From the NCBI GenBank assembly GCA_963776375.1, contig CAVZMF010000009.1:186001-250000 (forward strand): DNA of 64,000 nucleotides, read 5' to 3'. Position 1 is the stretch's first letter, and every line of letters starts with the position of its first letter. This document shows positions 16,563 to 24,590 of the stretch, one piece after another. The notes below the pieces were generated by a model. That model saw only the letters and a list, made by a program, of their open reading frames with translations, was not told the DNA's origin and made no database searches. Made by a program: the position numbers and the translations under genes. This stretch comes from PALSA-612 sp963776375. GTDB lineage: Bacteria; Actinomycetota; Thermoleophilia; Gaiellales; Gaiellaceae.

Positions 16563-17687
16563 ATGGCCGACGCCGTCGTCCGCCACGTCGTCACCTTCGG
16601 GCGCGTCCTGCGCGAGGCCGGCCTCGAGGTCGGCCCGGGACGGCTCGCCGACGCGCTGACGGGCCTCGACCACGTCGACCTCACCCGTCAGGACGACGTC
16701 TACTGGACGCTGCGGCAGACGCTGGTCGCGCGAAGCGAGGACCTCGAGGCCTTCGACCGGGCCTTCCGCGCCTGGTTCCTCCGCGCGCCGACCGCGCCGC
16801 TCCGGCGCGAGTCGGGCGGCGACACCGTGCGCCTCGTTCGCCGTGCGGCCGCCGAGGGCAAGCGCCCCGACGAGCATGGGGGCGAGGGCGACAAGCAGTC
16901 GCTCGGCTACAGCGCCGAGGAGCTGCTGCGAGAGAAGGACTTCGCCACGCTCTCCTCCGACGAGTTCGGGCTCGTCTCGAAGCTGATGACCGAGCTTGCC
17001 TCTTCGCGTCCGCGCCGCCGCTCGCGGCGGCTCCGGCGCGACAGCCGGGGACGCCAGCTCGACATGCGCCGCCTCGTCCGGGCTTCGCTCGCGACGGGCG
17101 GCGACGCGGTCGAGCGCTCGGCCCGGGACCGCATCCACGTGCCGCGCAAGCTGGTGGTGATCTGCGACGTGTCGGGCTCGATGGAGGCGTACTCTCGGGC
17201 GCTCGTGCTCTTCCTGCACGCGCTCGTCGGCTCCGGCCGCGGCGTGGAGGCGTTTGCGTTCGGGACACGGCTGACACGGCTTACGCCCGATCTGCGCGGC
17301 CGCGACCCCGAGCGGGCGCTGGCAGAGGCGGCGAAACGGGTCGTGGACTGGTCGGGCGGCACGCGCATCGGCGCGTCGCTGAAGGCTTTCAACGACGAGT
17401 GGGGCAGGCGGGCGCTCACCCGCGGGGCGGTCGTGCTCGTCGTCTCGGACGGCTGGGAGCGCGAGGACGCGTCGCTCGTCGGCACGGAGATGGCGCGGCT
17501 CTCGCGGCAGGCCTACGCGGTCGTCTGGGTAAACCCGCTCAAGGGCCACCCGGACTACCAGCCGCTCGCTGCCGGCATGCGGGCAGCTTTGCCGTCGATC
17601 GATCGTTTTCTTCCCGGGCACAACCTCGCGAGCCTCGAAGAGCTCGCCGAGATCCTGAGCGGCATCGAAAGGAGACATGCGGCATGA
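16563..17687 (+). CDS. coxE: VWA-domain protein, CoxE-like
   Basis: 374 residues. N-terminal helical region, a basic Arg-rich linker at ~150-170 (RPRRRSRRLRRDSRGR), then a von Willebrand A domain with MIDAS Asp202-x-Ser204-x-Ser206 (CDVSGSM), a Thr/Gly-rich SGGTRIG and SDGWERED. CoxE partners the CoxD ATPase in maturation of CO dehydrogenase-like enzymes. The stop is followed by the XdhC-like gene with only a 4-nt overlap, confirming operon structure. Confidence 0.88.
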   Translation: MADAVVRHVVTFGRVLREAGLEVGPGRLADALTGLDHVDLTRQDDVYWTLRQTLVARSEDLEAFDRAFRAWFLRAPTAPLRRESGGDTVRLVRRAAAEGKRPDEHGGEGDKQSLGYSAEELLREKDFATLSSDEFGLVSKLMTELASSRPRRRSRRLRRDSRGRQLDMRRLVRASLATGGDAVERSARDRIHVPRKLVVICDVSGSMEAYSRALVLFLHALVGSGRGVEAFAFGTRLTRLTPDLRGRDPERALAEAAKRVVDWSGGTRIGASLKAFNDEWGRRALTRGAVVLVVSDGWEREDASLVGTEMARLSRQAYAVVWVNPLKGHPDYQPLAAGMRAALPSIDRFLPGHNLASLEELAEILSGIERRHAA

Positions 17688-17998
17688 AAGAGATCCTGGA
17701 CGACGTCGAGCGCTGGCGATCGGAGGGGAAGCAGGTGGCGATCGCGACCGTGGTCGCGACGCGGCGCTCGGCTCCGCGCCCGGTCGGCTCGAAGCTGGCC
17801 GTCTCGGACGCGGGCGAGCTGGCCGGGTCCGTCTCCGGCGGCTGCGTCGAGTCGGACGTCTACGAGTGCGCCCGCAAGGTGCTGGAGACCGGCGAGCCGC
17901 AGCTGCTCTCGTACGGCATCTCCGACGAGGAGGGCTGGGCGGTCGGCCTCCCGTGCGGCGGCGAGATCGACGTCTTCGTGGAGAAGCTCGACGAATGA
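17684..17998 (+). CDS. XdhC/CoxI-family maturation protein, N-terminal domain only
   Basis: 104 residues equal to the XdhC_CoxI domain alone. It shows TVVATRRSAPRPVGSKLAV, SVSGGCVESDVYE and VGLPCGGEIDVFVE. The Cys in SGGCVE and LPCGGE are conserved in XdhC proteins, which bind molybdenum cofactor and prepare its sulfurated form. The Rossmann domain usually fused behind it is encoded by the next gene, whose ATG overlaps this stop (ATGA). Confidence 0.88.
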   Translation: MKEILDDVERWRSEGKQVAIATVVATRRSAPRPVGSKLAVSDAGELAGSVSGGCVESDVYECARKVLETGEPQLLSYGISDEEGWAVGLPCGGEIDVFVEKLDE

Positions 17999-18750
17999 GC
18001 GCGGTCTTCGGGCGGCTGACGCAGGCGATCGAGCGCGACGAGCGCGCCGTCCTGTTCACGGTCATCGAGGGCGAGCCGCTCGGCGCGCACATGCTCGTGC
18101 TCGAGGACGGCGAGCGGCTCGGCGACGACCTGCCTGACGAGCTGGCGGCGCAGGCCGGCGAGCTGATCCGCGCGCACCGGAACGAGATCGTCGAGCTCGG
18201 CGAAACGCGCGTGTTCGCGGAGGTCTACGCGCCGCCGCCGCGCCTGCTCGTCTACGGCGCCGTCGACACGGCCGAGGCGCTCGCGAAGCTCGCGCGCCAG
18301 CTCGGGTGGCAGGCGATCGTCGCCGACGCGCGGGCGAAGTTCGCGACGGCCGAACGGATTCCGAGCGCGAGCGAGATCATCGTCGCCTGGCCCGAGGAGA
18401 CGATCGAACAGGTCGCGCCCGACCACGCGACCGCGGTCGTCGTCCTCACGCACGACGACAAGTTCGACGTGCCGGCTCTCAAGGCCGCGCTCGCGACCGA
18501 GGCGTTCTACGTCGGCGCGCTCGGCTCGCGGCGAAACCAGGAGCGGCGGCGCGAGCGGCTGCTCGAGGCAGGCGTCGACGAGTCCGAGCTCGAGCGCATC
18601 TCGGGGCCGTGCGGCCTCGACCTGGGCGCCGAGTCGCAGCCCGAGACGGCCGTCTCGATCCTGGCCGAGATCATCGCCGTCCGCAACGGCCGCGACGGCG
18701 GCAAGCTGCAGCAGTCGAAACAGCGCATCCACGTGGAGGTGGCGGAATGA
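17995..18750 (+). CDS. XdhC-family protein with C-terminal Rossmann domain (CoxF-like)
   Basis: 251 residues. The first ~75 residues resemble a degenerate second XdhC_CoxI domain lacking the Cys motifs. From ~80 a Rossmann domain follows (RLLVYGAVDTAEALAKLARQLG, VVVLTHDDKFDVPAL, YVGALGSRRNQERR and GLDLGAESQPETAVSILAEI). Together with the preceding small gene it would make a two-chain XdhC/CoxF unit for molybdenum cofactor handling. The stop overlaps the MsrB start as ATGA. Confidence 0.87.
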   Translation: MSAVFGRLTQAIERDERAVLFTVIEGEPLGAHMLVLEDGERLGDDLPDELAAQAGELIRAHRNEIVELGETRVFAEVYAPPPRLLVYGAVDTAEALAKLARQLGWQAIVADARAKFATAERIPSASEIIVAWPEETIEQVAPDHATAVVVLTHDDKFDVPALKAALATEAFYVGALGSRRNQERRRERLLEAGVDESELERISGPCGLDLGAESQPETAVSILAEIIAVRNGRDGGKLQQSKQRIHVEVAE

Positions 18751-19145
18751 CCGAGAAGGTGCGCAAGACCGAGGAGGAGTGGCAGGCGGAGCTGGATCCC
18801 GACCGGTACGCGGTCCTGCGCCAGGCGGCGACCGAGCCGCCCTGGTCGGGCGAGCTGCTCGTGAACCACGAGGACGGGGCCTACCGCTGCGGCGCCTGCG
18901 GCGCCGAGCTGTTCCGTTCCGACACGAAGTTCGACTCCGGCTCCGGGTGGCCGAGCTTCTACGAACCGGCCGCGGAGGGAGCGGTCGAGCTGGAGGAGGA
19001 CCTGTCGCACGGCATGCGCCGGATCGAGGTCCGCTGCGGCACGTGCGACTCCCACCTCGGCCACGTCTTCCCCGACGGCCCCGCGCCGACCGGCCAGCGC
19101 TACTGCATCAACTCGCTCGCGCTCGACTTCGACCCGGACGAGTAG
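18747..19145 (+). CDS. msrB: Peptide-methionine (R)-S-oxide reductase
   Basis: 132 residues. Two CxxC zinc knuckles (CGACG and CGTCDSH), the SGSGWPSFYEP block and the catalytic Cys in RYCINSLAL are all present. It reduces methionine-R-sulfoxide in proteins. It is the last gene of the CoxD-CoxE-XdhC unit by an ATGA overlap, an unusual partner that may protect oxidant-exposed hydroxylases. Confidence 0.95.
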   Translation: MTEKVRKTEEEWQAELDPDRYAVLRQAATEPPWSGELLVNHEDGAYRCGACGAELFRSDTKFDSGSGWPSFYEPAAEGAVELEEDLSHGMRRIEVRCGTCDSHLGHVFPDGPAPTGQRYCINSLALDFDPDE

Positions 19146-19155
19146 CCCGCTCCGG

Positions 19156-19295
19156 CCATGTCCGAGGGACAGTCCCTGTGACCAGCTATCCACAGGCTGT
19201 GCCGGCTGCACCATTGTCGAACGGCGTGGTTGAGCCGCCCGCCTGCCCCGCCGAGCCGTGTCCCGGGGACAGTCCCTGTGACGGATTGTCCACAG
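19156..19295 (+). repeat. Tandem pair of 40-bp intergenic repeats, 100-bp period
   Basis: Copies at 19156-19195 and 19256-19295, starts exactly 100 bp apart, same family as the 575-714 and 37067-37206 pairs. Both contain GGGACAGTCCCTGTGAC, the GTGAC variant of the core, and end in TCCACAG. The spacer contains GGTTGAGCCG. The pair lies between the msrB stop and the SMP-30 start. Confidence 0.85.
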
Positions 19296-19357
19296 CCGGC
19301 CACGCGCAGGTCTGTTAGGTTCGGGCGCGTTTCTGCGGCAGCGAGAAAGGAGCAGCT

Positions 19358-20269
19358 GTGCCCGTAGACGTCAAGTCCGAGAAGCTCACGAAGCTGGTCG
19401 ACGAGAACGTCGAGGTCGACCAGCTCGGCACGGGCTTCACCTTCACCGAGGGGCCGCTCTGGCACCCGCGGGACGAGTACCTCCTGTTCAGCGACATGCC
19501 CGCCGACATCCGGCGGAAGTGGACCCCCGACGGCACCGTCGTCGAGGTCATGAACCCGAGCAACAAGTGCAACGGGATGACCTACGACGCCGACCTGAAC
19601 CTGCTCGTCTGCGAGCACTCGACGAGCTCCGTCGTCCGCGAGCGGCCCGACGGTACGCGCGAGACGCTCGTGACGCACTACCAGGGCAAGGAGCTGAACA
19701 GCCCCAACGACGTCGTCGTGCACTCGAGCGGCGCGATCTACTTCAGTGATCCGAACTACGGCCGCTGGCCCGGGTTCGGGATCGAGCGCGACCAGGACCT
19801 GGACTTCCAGGGCGTGTACCGGCTGCCGCCGGGGGGCGGCGACCCGCAGCTGCTCGTTGACGACTTCGGCGAGCCGAACGGGCTCTGCTTTTCGCCCGAC
19901 GAGTCGGTGCTCTACATCAACGACACGCCGAACGCGCTCATCCGCGTCTTCGACGTCGAGTCGGACGGCACGCTCGCGAACGGCCGGATGTTCGCGGAGA
20001 ACATCGGCGACGGCGACCTTGCCAAGGGTGGCCTCGTCGACGGGATGAAGTGCGACGAGCGCGGCAACGTCTGGGTGACGGGCCCCGAAGGCGTCTGGGT
20101 GTTCGCGCCGGACGGCGAACACCTCGGCGTGGTCGAGATCCCGGAGAGCGTCGGGAACATCCACTGGGGCGGCCCGGACTGGAAGTGGATGTTCGTGCCT
20201 GCCTCGACCTCGCTCTACCGGTTCCAGGCCAAGGTCGCAGGGCGCCGCGAGCCGTTCATGAGCGGGTAG
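19358..20269 (+). CDS. SMP-30/gluconolactonase-family lactonase
   Basis: 303 residues from GTG at 19358 with an upstream AAAGGAG site. A six-bladed beta-propeller with the family metal ligands: Glu in FTEGPLWHP, Asn in NSPNDVVVHSSG and Asp in VDGMKCDERGNVWV. These enzymes open aldonolactones or other lactones with a divalent metal. It is followed after 13 bp by an isochorismatase-like gene and then an alcohol dehydrogenase, suggesting a short catabolic operon. Confidence 0.88.
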   Translation: MPVDVKSEKLTKLVDENVEVDQLGTGFTFTEGPLWHPRDEYLLFSDMPADIRRKWTPDGTVVEVMNPSNKCNGMTYDADLNLLVCEHSTSSVVRERPDGTRETLVTHYQGKELNSPNDVVVHSSGAIYFSDPNYGRWPGFGIERDQDLDFQGVYRLPPGGGDPQLLVDDFGEPNGLCFSPDESVLYINDTPNALIRVFDVESDGTLANGRMFAENIGDGDLAKGGLVDGMKCDERGNVWVTGPEGVWVFAPDGEHLGVVEIPESVGNIHWGGPDWKWMFVPASTSLYRFQAKVAGRREPFMSG

Positions 20270-20282
20270 GAGGGAGAGCTAG

Positions 20283-20897
20283 ATGGCCGATTTCACGCTG
20301 GACCCCAAGCGTACGGCGCTGATCGTCCAGGACATGCAGAACGACGTGATCATCGAGGGCGGCGCCTTCGCGGAGTCCGGGTCGCCAGAGCACGCGAAGG
20401 AGCAGAACGTCGTCGCCAACGCGCGGAAGCTCTCCGACGCCTGCCGGGCGAAGGGCGTGCCCGTCGTGCACGTGCACTACATCGTCGAGGAGGGCGCGCC
20501 CGGGCTGCAGCTCAACGCGCCGCTGTTCGAGGGCGTCAAGGAGGCAAAGGCGCTCGTGCGCGGGACCTGGGGAGCCGCGCCGGCCGACGGGCTGGAGCCG
20601 AAGGACGGCGACCACGTGATCGAGAAGACGCGCATGAGCGGGTGGCAGGGAACGCGGCTCGACAACCTCTTTCGTGCGCTCGGCGTCGACACCGTGATCG
20701 TCACCGGCGCCTGGACGAACATGTCGATCGAGCACACGGCCCGAACGGGCGCGGACATGGGCTACCGGATGATCGTCCCCGAGGACTGCTGCTCGACGAT
20801 GAACGCCGACTGGCACAACGCGTCCATCAACTTCGCGCTCCAGAACGTGTCCGTCGTGACCAAGTCCGACGAGGTGATCGAGGCGCTGGGCGGGTGA
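20283..20897 (+). CDS. Isochorismatase-like cysteine hydrolase lacking the catalytic Cys
   Basis: 204 residues with AAGC-type ribosome context GGAGGGAG upstream. The fold markers Asp17 (VQDMQND) and Lys (IEKTRMSGW) are present. The nucleophile motif, normally TN-V/M-C-V-E, reads TNMSIEHT with Ser148 at the Cys position. It may therefore be an isochorismatase-type vinyl-ether hydrolase, which works without Cys, a Ser variant, or an inactive homologue. It overlaps the next gene as GTGA. Confidence 0.85.
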   Translation: MADFTLDPKRTALIVQDMQNDVIIEGGAFAESGSPEHAKEQNVVANARKLSDACRAKGVPVVHVHYIVEEGAPGLQLNAPLFEGVKEAKALVRGTWGAAPADGLEPKDGDHVIEKTRMSGWQGTRLDNLFRALGVDTVIVTGAWTNMSIEHTARTGADMGYRMIVPEDCCSTMNADWHNASINFALQNVSVVTKSDEVIEALGG

Positions 20898-21988
20898 AGA
20901 CCCGGGCGGCGGTCTTCTTCGAGGCGGGGCGGCCGTTCGAGGTCCACGAGCTCGACCTCGAGGAGCCGCGGGCAGGCGAGGTGCTCGTCCGCATGGCCGC
21001 GGTCGGCATCTGCGGCACCGACCTCCACTCCGTGAAGGGCGAGTGGACGCGCCCGACGCCGACCGTCCTCGGGCACGAGGGCGCAGGCGTCGTCGAGGCG
21101 GTCGGCGATGGCGTCTCCTCGCTGTCCGCCGGCGACGAGGTCGTGCTCTCGTGGGCGCCGTCCTGCGGCGAGTGCGAGGATTGCGGCCGCGGGCGGCCGG
21201 CGCGGTGCCTGGCGCTCAACCGCGCGATCGCGGCGAGCACGCTGCTGGACGGGACAACGGGGCTCTCGCTCGGCGGCGAAACGGTGTATCGCGGCACGGC
21301 CACGGGGGCGCTGGCCGAGCGGATCGTGGTCTCCGAGCACGTGGCGCTGCCGGTCGGCGAGGGCGTGCCGCTCGAGCAGGCAGCGCTCCTCGGCTGCGCG
21401 GCCCTGACGGGCGTCGGCGCGGCGCTGTTCGCGGCCCAAGTCGAGCCGGCCTCGTCGGTGCTCGTGATCGGTGCCGGCGGCGTCGGGCTGTTCGTCGTCC
21501 AGGGCGCCCGGATCGCCGGTGCCGCCGAGATCGTCTGCGTCGACCCGCTGGAGGCGCGGCGCGAGCAGGCGCAGCGGCTGGGCGCGACGCGTGTCTGCGG
21601 GCCGGACGAGCTGAAGGAGCTGATGAAGGCCGAGTTGCCGGGCGGTGCCGACTACGCACTGGACGCGGTCGGCGACCCGGAGACGACGCAAACGGCGTTC
21701 CGGTGGACGCGGAACGGCGGCACGTGCGTGATCGTCGGCCTGCCGGCGGCGGGCAAGCGGCTCGACCTCGACCCGGTCGACTTCGTCCGCCGCGAGCGCG
21801 TCCTCACCGGCACGATCTACGGCTCCGAGGACCCGGCCGTCGCGCTGCCGGTCCTGCTCGACCACGTCCGCGCCGGTCACCTCGACCTCGCCTCCCAGCT
21901 CGGCCCGATCTATCCGCTGGACGAGATCAACCACGCGATCGACGCCGCGCTCTCCGGCTCCCCGGGCCGTGTCCTCGTCCGACCATGA
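20894..21988 (+). CDS. Zinc-dependent medium-chain alcohol dehydrogenase
   Basis: 364 residues from GTG at 20894. Catalytic zinc site GICGTDLHS and GHEGAGVV; structural zinc Cys in SCGECEDCGRGRPARC; nucleotide fold VLVIGAGGVGLFVVQGAR. It resembles class III/aryl-alcohol type dehydrogenases (GLPAAGKRLDLDPVDFV, GTIYGSEDPAVALPVLL). Probable role: NAD-linked oxidation of a primary alcohol in the lactonase/hydrolase operon. Confidence 0.92.
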   Translation: MKTRAAVFFEAGRPFEVHELDLEEPRAGEVLVRMAAVGICGTDLHSVKGEWTRPTPTVLGHEGAGVVEAVGDGVSSLSAGDEVVLSWAPSCGECEDCGRGRPARCLALNRAIAASTLLDGTTGLSLGGETVYRGTATGALAERIVVSEHVALPVGEGVPLEQAALLGCAALTGVGAALFAAQVEPASSVLVIGAGGVGLFVVQGARIAGAAEIVCVDPLEARREQAQRLGATRVCGPDELKELMKAELPGGADYALDAVGDPETTQTAFRWTRNGGTCVIVGLPAAGKRLDLDPVDFVRRERVLTGTIYGSEDPAVALPVLLDHVRAGHLDLASQLGPIYPLDEINHAIDAALSGSPGRVLVRP

Positions 21989-21998
21989 GCGCGGTGCC

Positions 21999-22075
21999 GG
22001 GTCAGGCCCGGGTCGGGCCCGGGTCAGGGCGGGGTCAGGGCGGGGTCAGGGCGGGGTCAGGGCGGGGTCAGACCC
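21999..22075 (+). repeat. Seven-unit 11-bp tandem repeat
   Basis: Four identical GGGTCAGGGCG units (22021-22064) are preceded by two diverged units (GGGTCAGGCCC, GGGTCGGGCCC) and followed by GGGTCAGACCC. The array begins 10 bp after the alcohol dehydrogenase stop and ends 41 bp before the thioesterase start. Extremely G-rich on the plus strand. Confidence 0.95.
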
Positions 22076-22116
22076 TATGAGTCGGTCGGACTGAGATTGC
22101 GGCGGCCAATCAGGAC

Positions 22117-22497
22117 ATGGCCGTAGAGCACGTCGAGCGGACGCGCGTTCAATGGGTCGACACGGACGCCGGCGGGCGGATCCACTTCACGGCGGCGTTT
22201 CGATGGGCGGAGATGGCCGAGACCGGAATCCGCCGCAAGCTCGGGCTGATTGAGGAGTGGGGGAGCTACCCGCGCCGGCGGGTCGAGGCCGAGTTCCTGC
22301 AGGTGCTCGTCTTCGAGGACGAGATCGAGGTCCGGATCCGGCCCGAGCGGCTGGGGCGGACCTCGATCACCTGGGCATTCGAGATCATGCGGGACGACGA
22401 GGTCTGCGTGCAGGGCGTCCTCGTGGTCGTGCACGTCGACGCCGATGGCCGCCCCGCGCCGCTGACCGAGAACGAGCGCGAGAAGCTTTCGTCGCTA
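22117..22497 (+). CDS. Acyl-CoA thioesterase, FadM/YbgC hot-dog family (no stop at the expected place)
   Basis: About 127 residues of hot-dog fold: TRVQWVDTDAGGRIHFTAAF with the catalytic Asp, RRVEAEFLQVLVFEDEIEV and SITWAFEIMRDDEVCVQG. Family similarity ends at about ENEREKLSS. A CTAG shared with the convergent gene sits there but out of frame, so the open frame runs antisense through two genes to 23784. A lost base near 22480 would explain this. The coordinates give the part supported by similarity. Confidence 0.72.
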
Positions 22498-22986
22498 GCC
22501 GTCAGTCCACTTCATCTCGGCCTCGCGGCGCTGGCCCTCGGCCAGGCTGATCTCGCCCGAGCAGACCTTGTCGTTGAGGTCGTTCTCGATCGTGTCGACG
22601 TGGTCCGCGCGCGGCCGGTGCTCGGGCCAGAGGTTCTTCGGGTCGCGGGGCGCGCCGCCGAGCTCGAGCGAGATGAAGTGGTCCTCCTGGTACTCGCCGG
22701 GGCCGCCCGTGAACCCGTACTGCCGTATCTGGTCGAGCTTCAGCTCCGATGTGTACGAGCTCGGCGGCCGGACCGTCCGGGTCCAGCCGTGCGCGCAGAT
22801 CGTCTGCCCGATCGTTGCCTGCGTGACGTCGGGGTTCAGCGCGCCCGGCGTCAGCGCCGGACGCGCGGCGTAGAAGACCGGGCCGCCGGGACCGCCGCGC
22901 CGCGCAAAGTGCACGACCAGGACGACCGCGACGACGGCCGCCAGTGCGACGAGGACGAAGGTCGGTATCGCGCGCGGGTCCCGCAC
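22495..22986 (-). CDS. Membrane-anchored HNH-nuclease-like protein
   Basis: 163 residues. One N-terminal transmembrane helix (residues ~8-26), then an extracytoplasmic domain with TIGQTICAHGWTRTVRPPSSYT and the motif YQEDHFISLELGG, followed by DPKNLWPEHRP. The DH...LGG...NLWPE arrangement is the betabeta-alpha-metal signature of a common actinobacterial HNH-like family. Whether it cuts nucleic acid is unknown. Confidence 0.75.
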   Translation of the reverse strand: MRDPRAIPTFVLVALAAVVAVVLVVHFARRGGPGGPVFYAARPALTPGALNPDVTQATIGQTICAHGWTRTVRPPSSYTSELKLDQIRQYGFTGGPGEYQEDHFISLELGGAPRDPKNLWPEHRPRADHVDTIENDLNDKVCSGEISLAEGQRREAEMKWTDG

Positions 22987-23040
22987 CCCGGAGCTTGTAG
23001 ACGGCGGGGGACGCTCACCGCAATGTCCCGCGGAGAATCG

Positions 23041-24579
23041 TCACGAACTCGGCACGGAATCGTGCGCGGCACGCTGCTCCTCGAGCCGCCGCAGCTCGAC
23101 GCGGCGGATCTTTCCGCTCCGCGTCTTCGGCAGCTCGTCGACGAATTCGATCTCCCGCGGGTACTTGTACGGCGCCGTCACGCGCTTGCAGTGCTCCTGC
23201 AGCTCCGTGACGAGCTCGCTCGATCCTGTCACGCCCGGGCGGAGCACGACGAATGCCTTCACGATCAGGCCGCGATCCGGATCGGGCTTGCCGACGACCG
23301 CGCTCTCGGCCACGCCCGGATGCTCCAGCAGCGCGCTCTCGACCTCGAACGGGCCGATCCGGTACGCGGCGGAGTTGATGACGTCGTCGGCGCGGCCGGT
23401 GAACCAGAGGTAACCGCGCTCGTCGCGCGTGGCGCGGTCGCCGGTGACGTACCACTCGCCGCGGAACACGGCCGCCGTCTCCTCGGGGGCGCGGTAGTAC
23501 TCGCGGAACAGGCTCGGCGGCCGCCCCGCGAGCGCGATGTCGCCCTCCGCGCCGTCGTCCACCACGTGCCCGCCCTCGTCGATCACTGCGATCTCGTGCC
23601 CGGGCGAGGGCAGCCCCATCGAGCCCGGCCGGATCTCCGCGCCCGGGAGGTTGCCGACGAGCAGCGTGTTCTCCGTCTGCCCGTAGCCGTCGTGGATCGT
23701 CAGTCCGAACGCGTCGCGGAAGGCCTTGATCACCTCCGGGTTGAGCGGCTCGCCTGCCGAGACCATGTGCCGCAGCCCCGCTAGCTCGAAGCGGTCGAGG
23801 CCGTCGAGCTTGGCCATCAGCCGGTACTCGGTCGGCGCCTGGCACAGGACCGACACGCCGAGCTCGGACAGCAGCCGGAACCGCTCCTCGGGCTCGAACG
23901 CGCCCTCGTGGAGGACGATCGAGGCGCCGGCGCTCCAGGGGCCGAGCAGCACGTTCCAGATCGACTTCGCCCAGCCCGTCGCCGCGGTGCACCAGACGTG
24001 GTCGCCCGGCCGCGCCGCCAGCCAGCGCTCGGCCTGCATCCGCTTGGCATAGCAGTACGCGTGGGTGTGGACGACGCCCTTCGGGTCCTTGGTCGTCCCG
24101 GACGTGTACAGGATGAAGGCCAGGTCACCGGCGGCCGTGTCCACCGTGGGCGCGCTCTGGGCCTCGTCGTCCAACCCGGCCGCGTCTGTGAAGACCAGCT
24201 CCGCGCCGAGCCCTTCGACTTCGCCCTCGGCCTGGCGGTCGGCGACGACGAGCCGCGCGCCCGAGTGCTCGACCCGGAAGGCGAGATCCTTGTGGCGCAG
24301 CATCTCGGAGCAGGGGATGGAGACGGCGCCGAGCTTGAGCAGCGCGAGCATGATCGGGTGCCACTCGAGCGTCTTGCCGACGAGCACGAGCACGCGGTCG
24401 CCTGGCGCTACTCCTCTTTTGGCCAGGCGGTTCGCCCACTGCGCCGCGCGGGCGGTGACCTCGGCGAAGCCGAGGTCACGCCGGTCGCCGGCGGCGGAGA
24501 GGAAGGTCAGCGCAGGCCCCGTCCGCGGCTCGACGACGTCGCGGGCGAAGTTGAACCGCTCCGGGACCCGCCACTCCAT
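23041..24579 (-). CDS. AMP-forming acyl-CoA synthetase, medium-chain/acetyl-CoA synthetase-like
   Basis: 512 residues, full length for the family. Adenylation motifs: ILYTSGTTKDPKGVVHTH, DGYGQTENT, YVTGDRATRDERGYLWFTGRADD and the C-terminal PKTRSGKIRR with the catalytic Lys. WCTAATGWAKSIWN is typical of the MACS/benzoate-butyrate subgroup. It activates a carboxylate with ATP to its CoA thioester. It is convergent with the thioesterase and adjacent to a LuxR regulator. Confidence 0.92.
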   Translation of the reverse strand: MEWRVPERFNFARDVVEPRTGPALTFLSAAGDRRDLGFAEVTARAAQWANRLAKRGVAPGDRVLVLVGKTLEWHPIMLALLKLGAVSIPCSEMLRHKDLAFRVEHSGARLVVADRQAEGEVEGLGAELVFTDAAGLDDEAQSAPTVDTAAGDLAFILYTSGTTKDPKGVVHTHAYCYAKRMQAERWLAARPGDHVWCTAATGWAKSIWNVLLGPWSAGASIVLHEGAFEPEERFRLLSELGVSVLCQAPTEYRLMAKLDGLDRFELAGLRHMVSAGEPLNPEVIKAFRDAFGLTIHDGYGQTENTLLVGNLPGAEIRPGSMGLPSPGHEIAVIDEGGHVVDDGAEGDIALAGRPPSLFREYYRAPEETAAVFRGEWYVTGDRATRDERGYLWFTGRADDVINSAAYRIGPFEVESALLEHPGVAESAVVGKPDPDRGLIVKAFVVLRPGVTGSSELVTELQEHCKRVTAPYKYPREIEFVDELPKTRSGKIRRVELRRLEEQRAAHDSVPSS

Positions 24580-24590
24580 GGCGTGATTCT

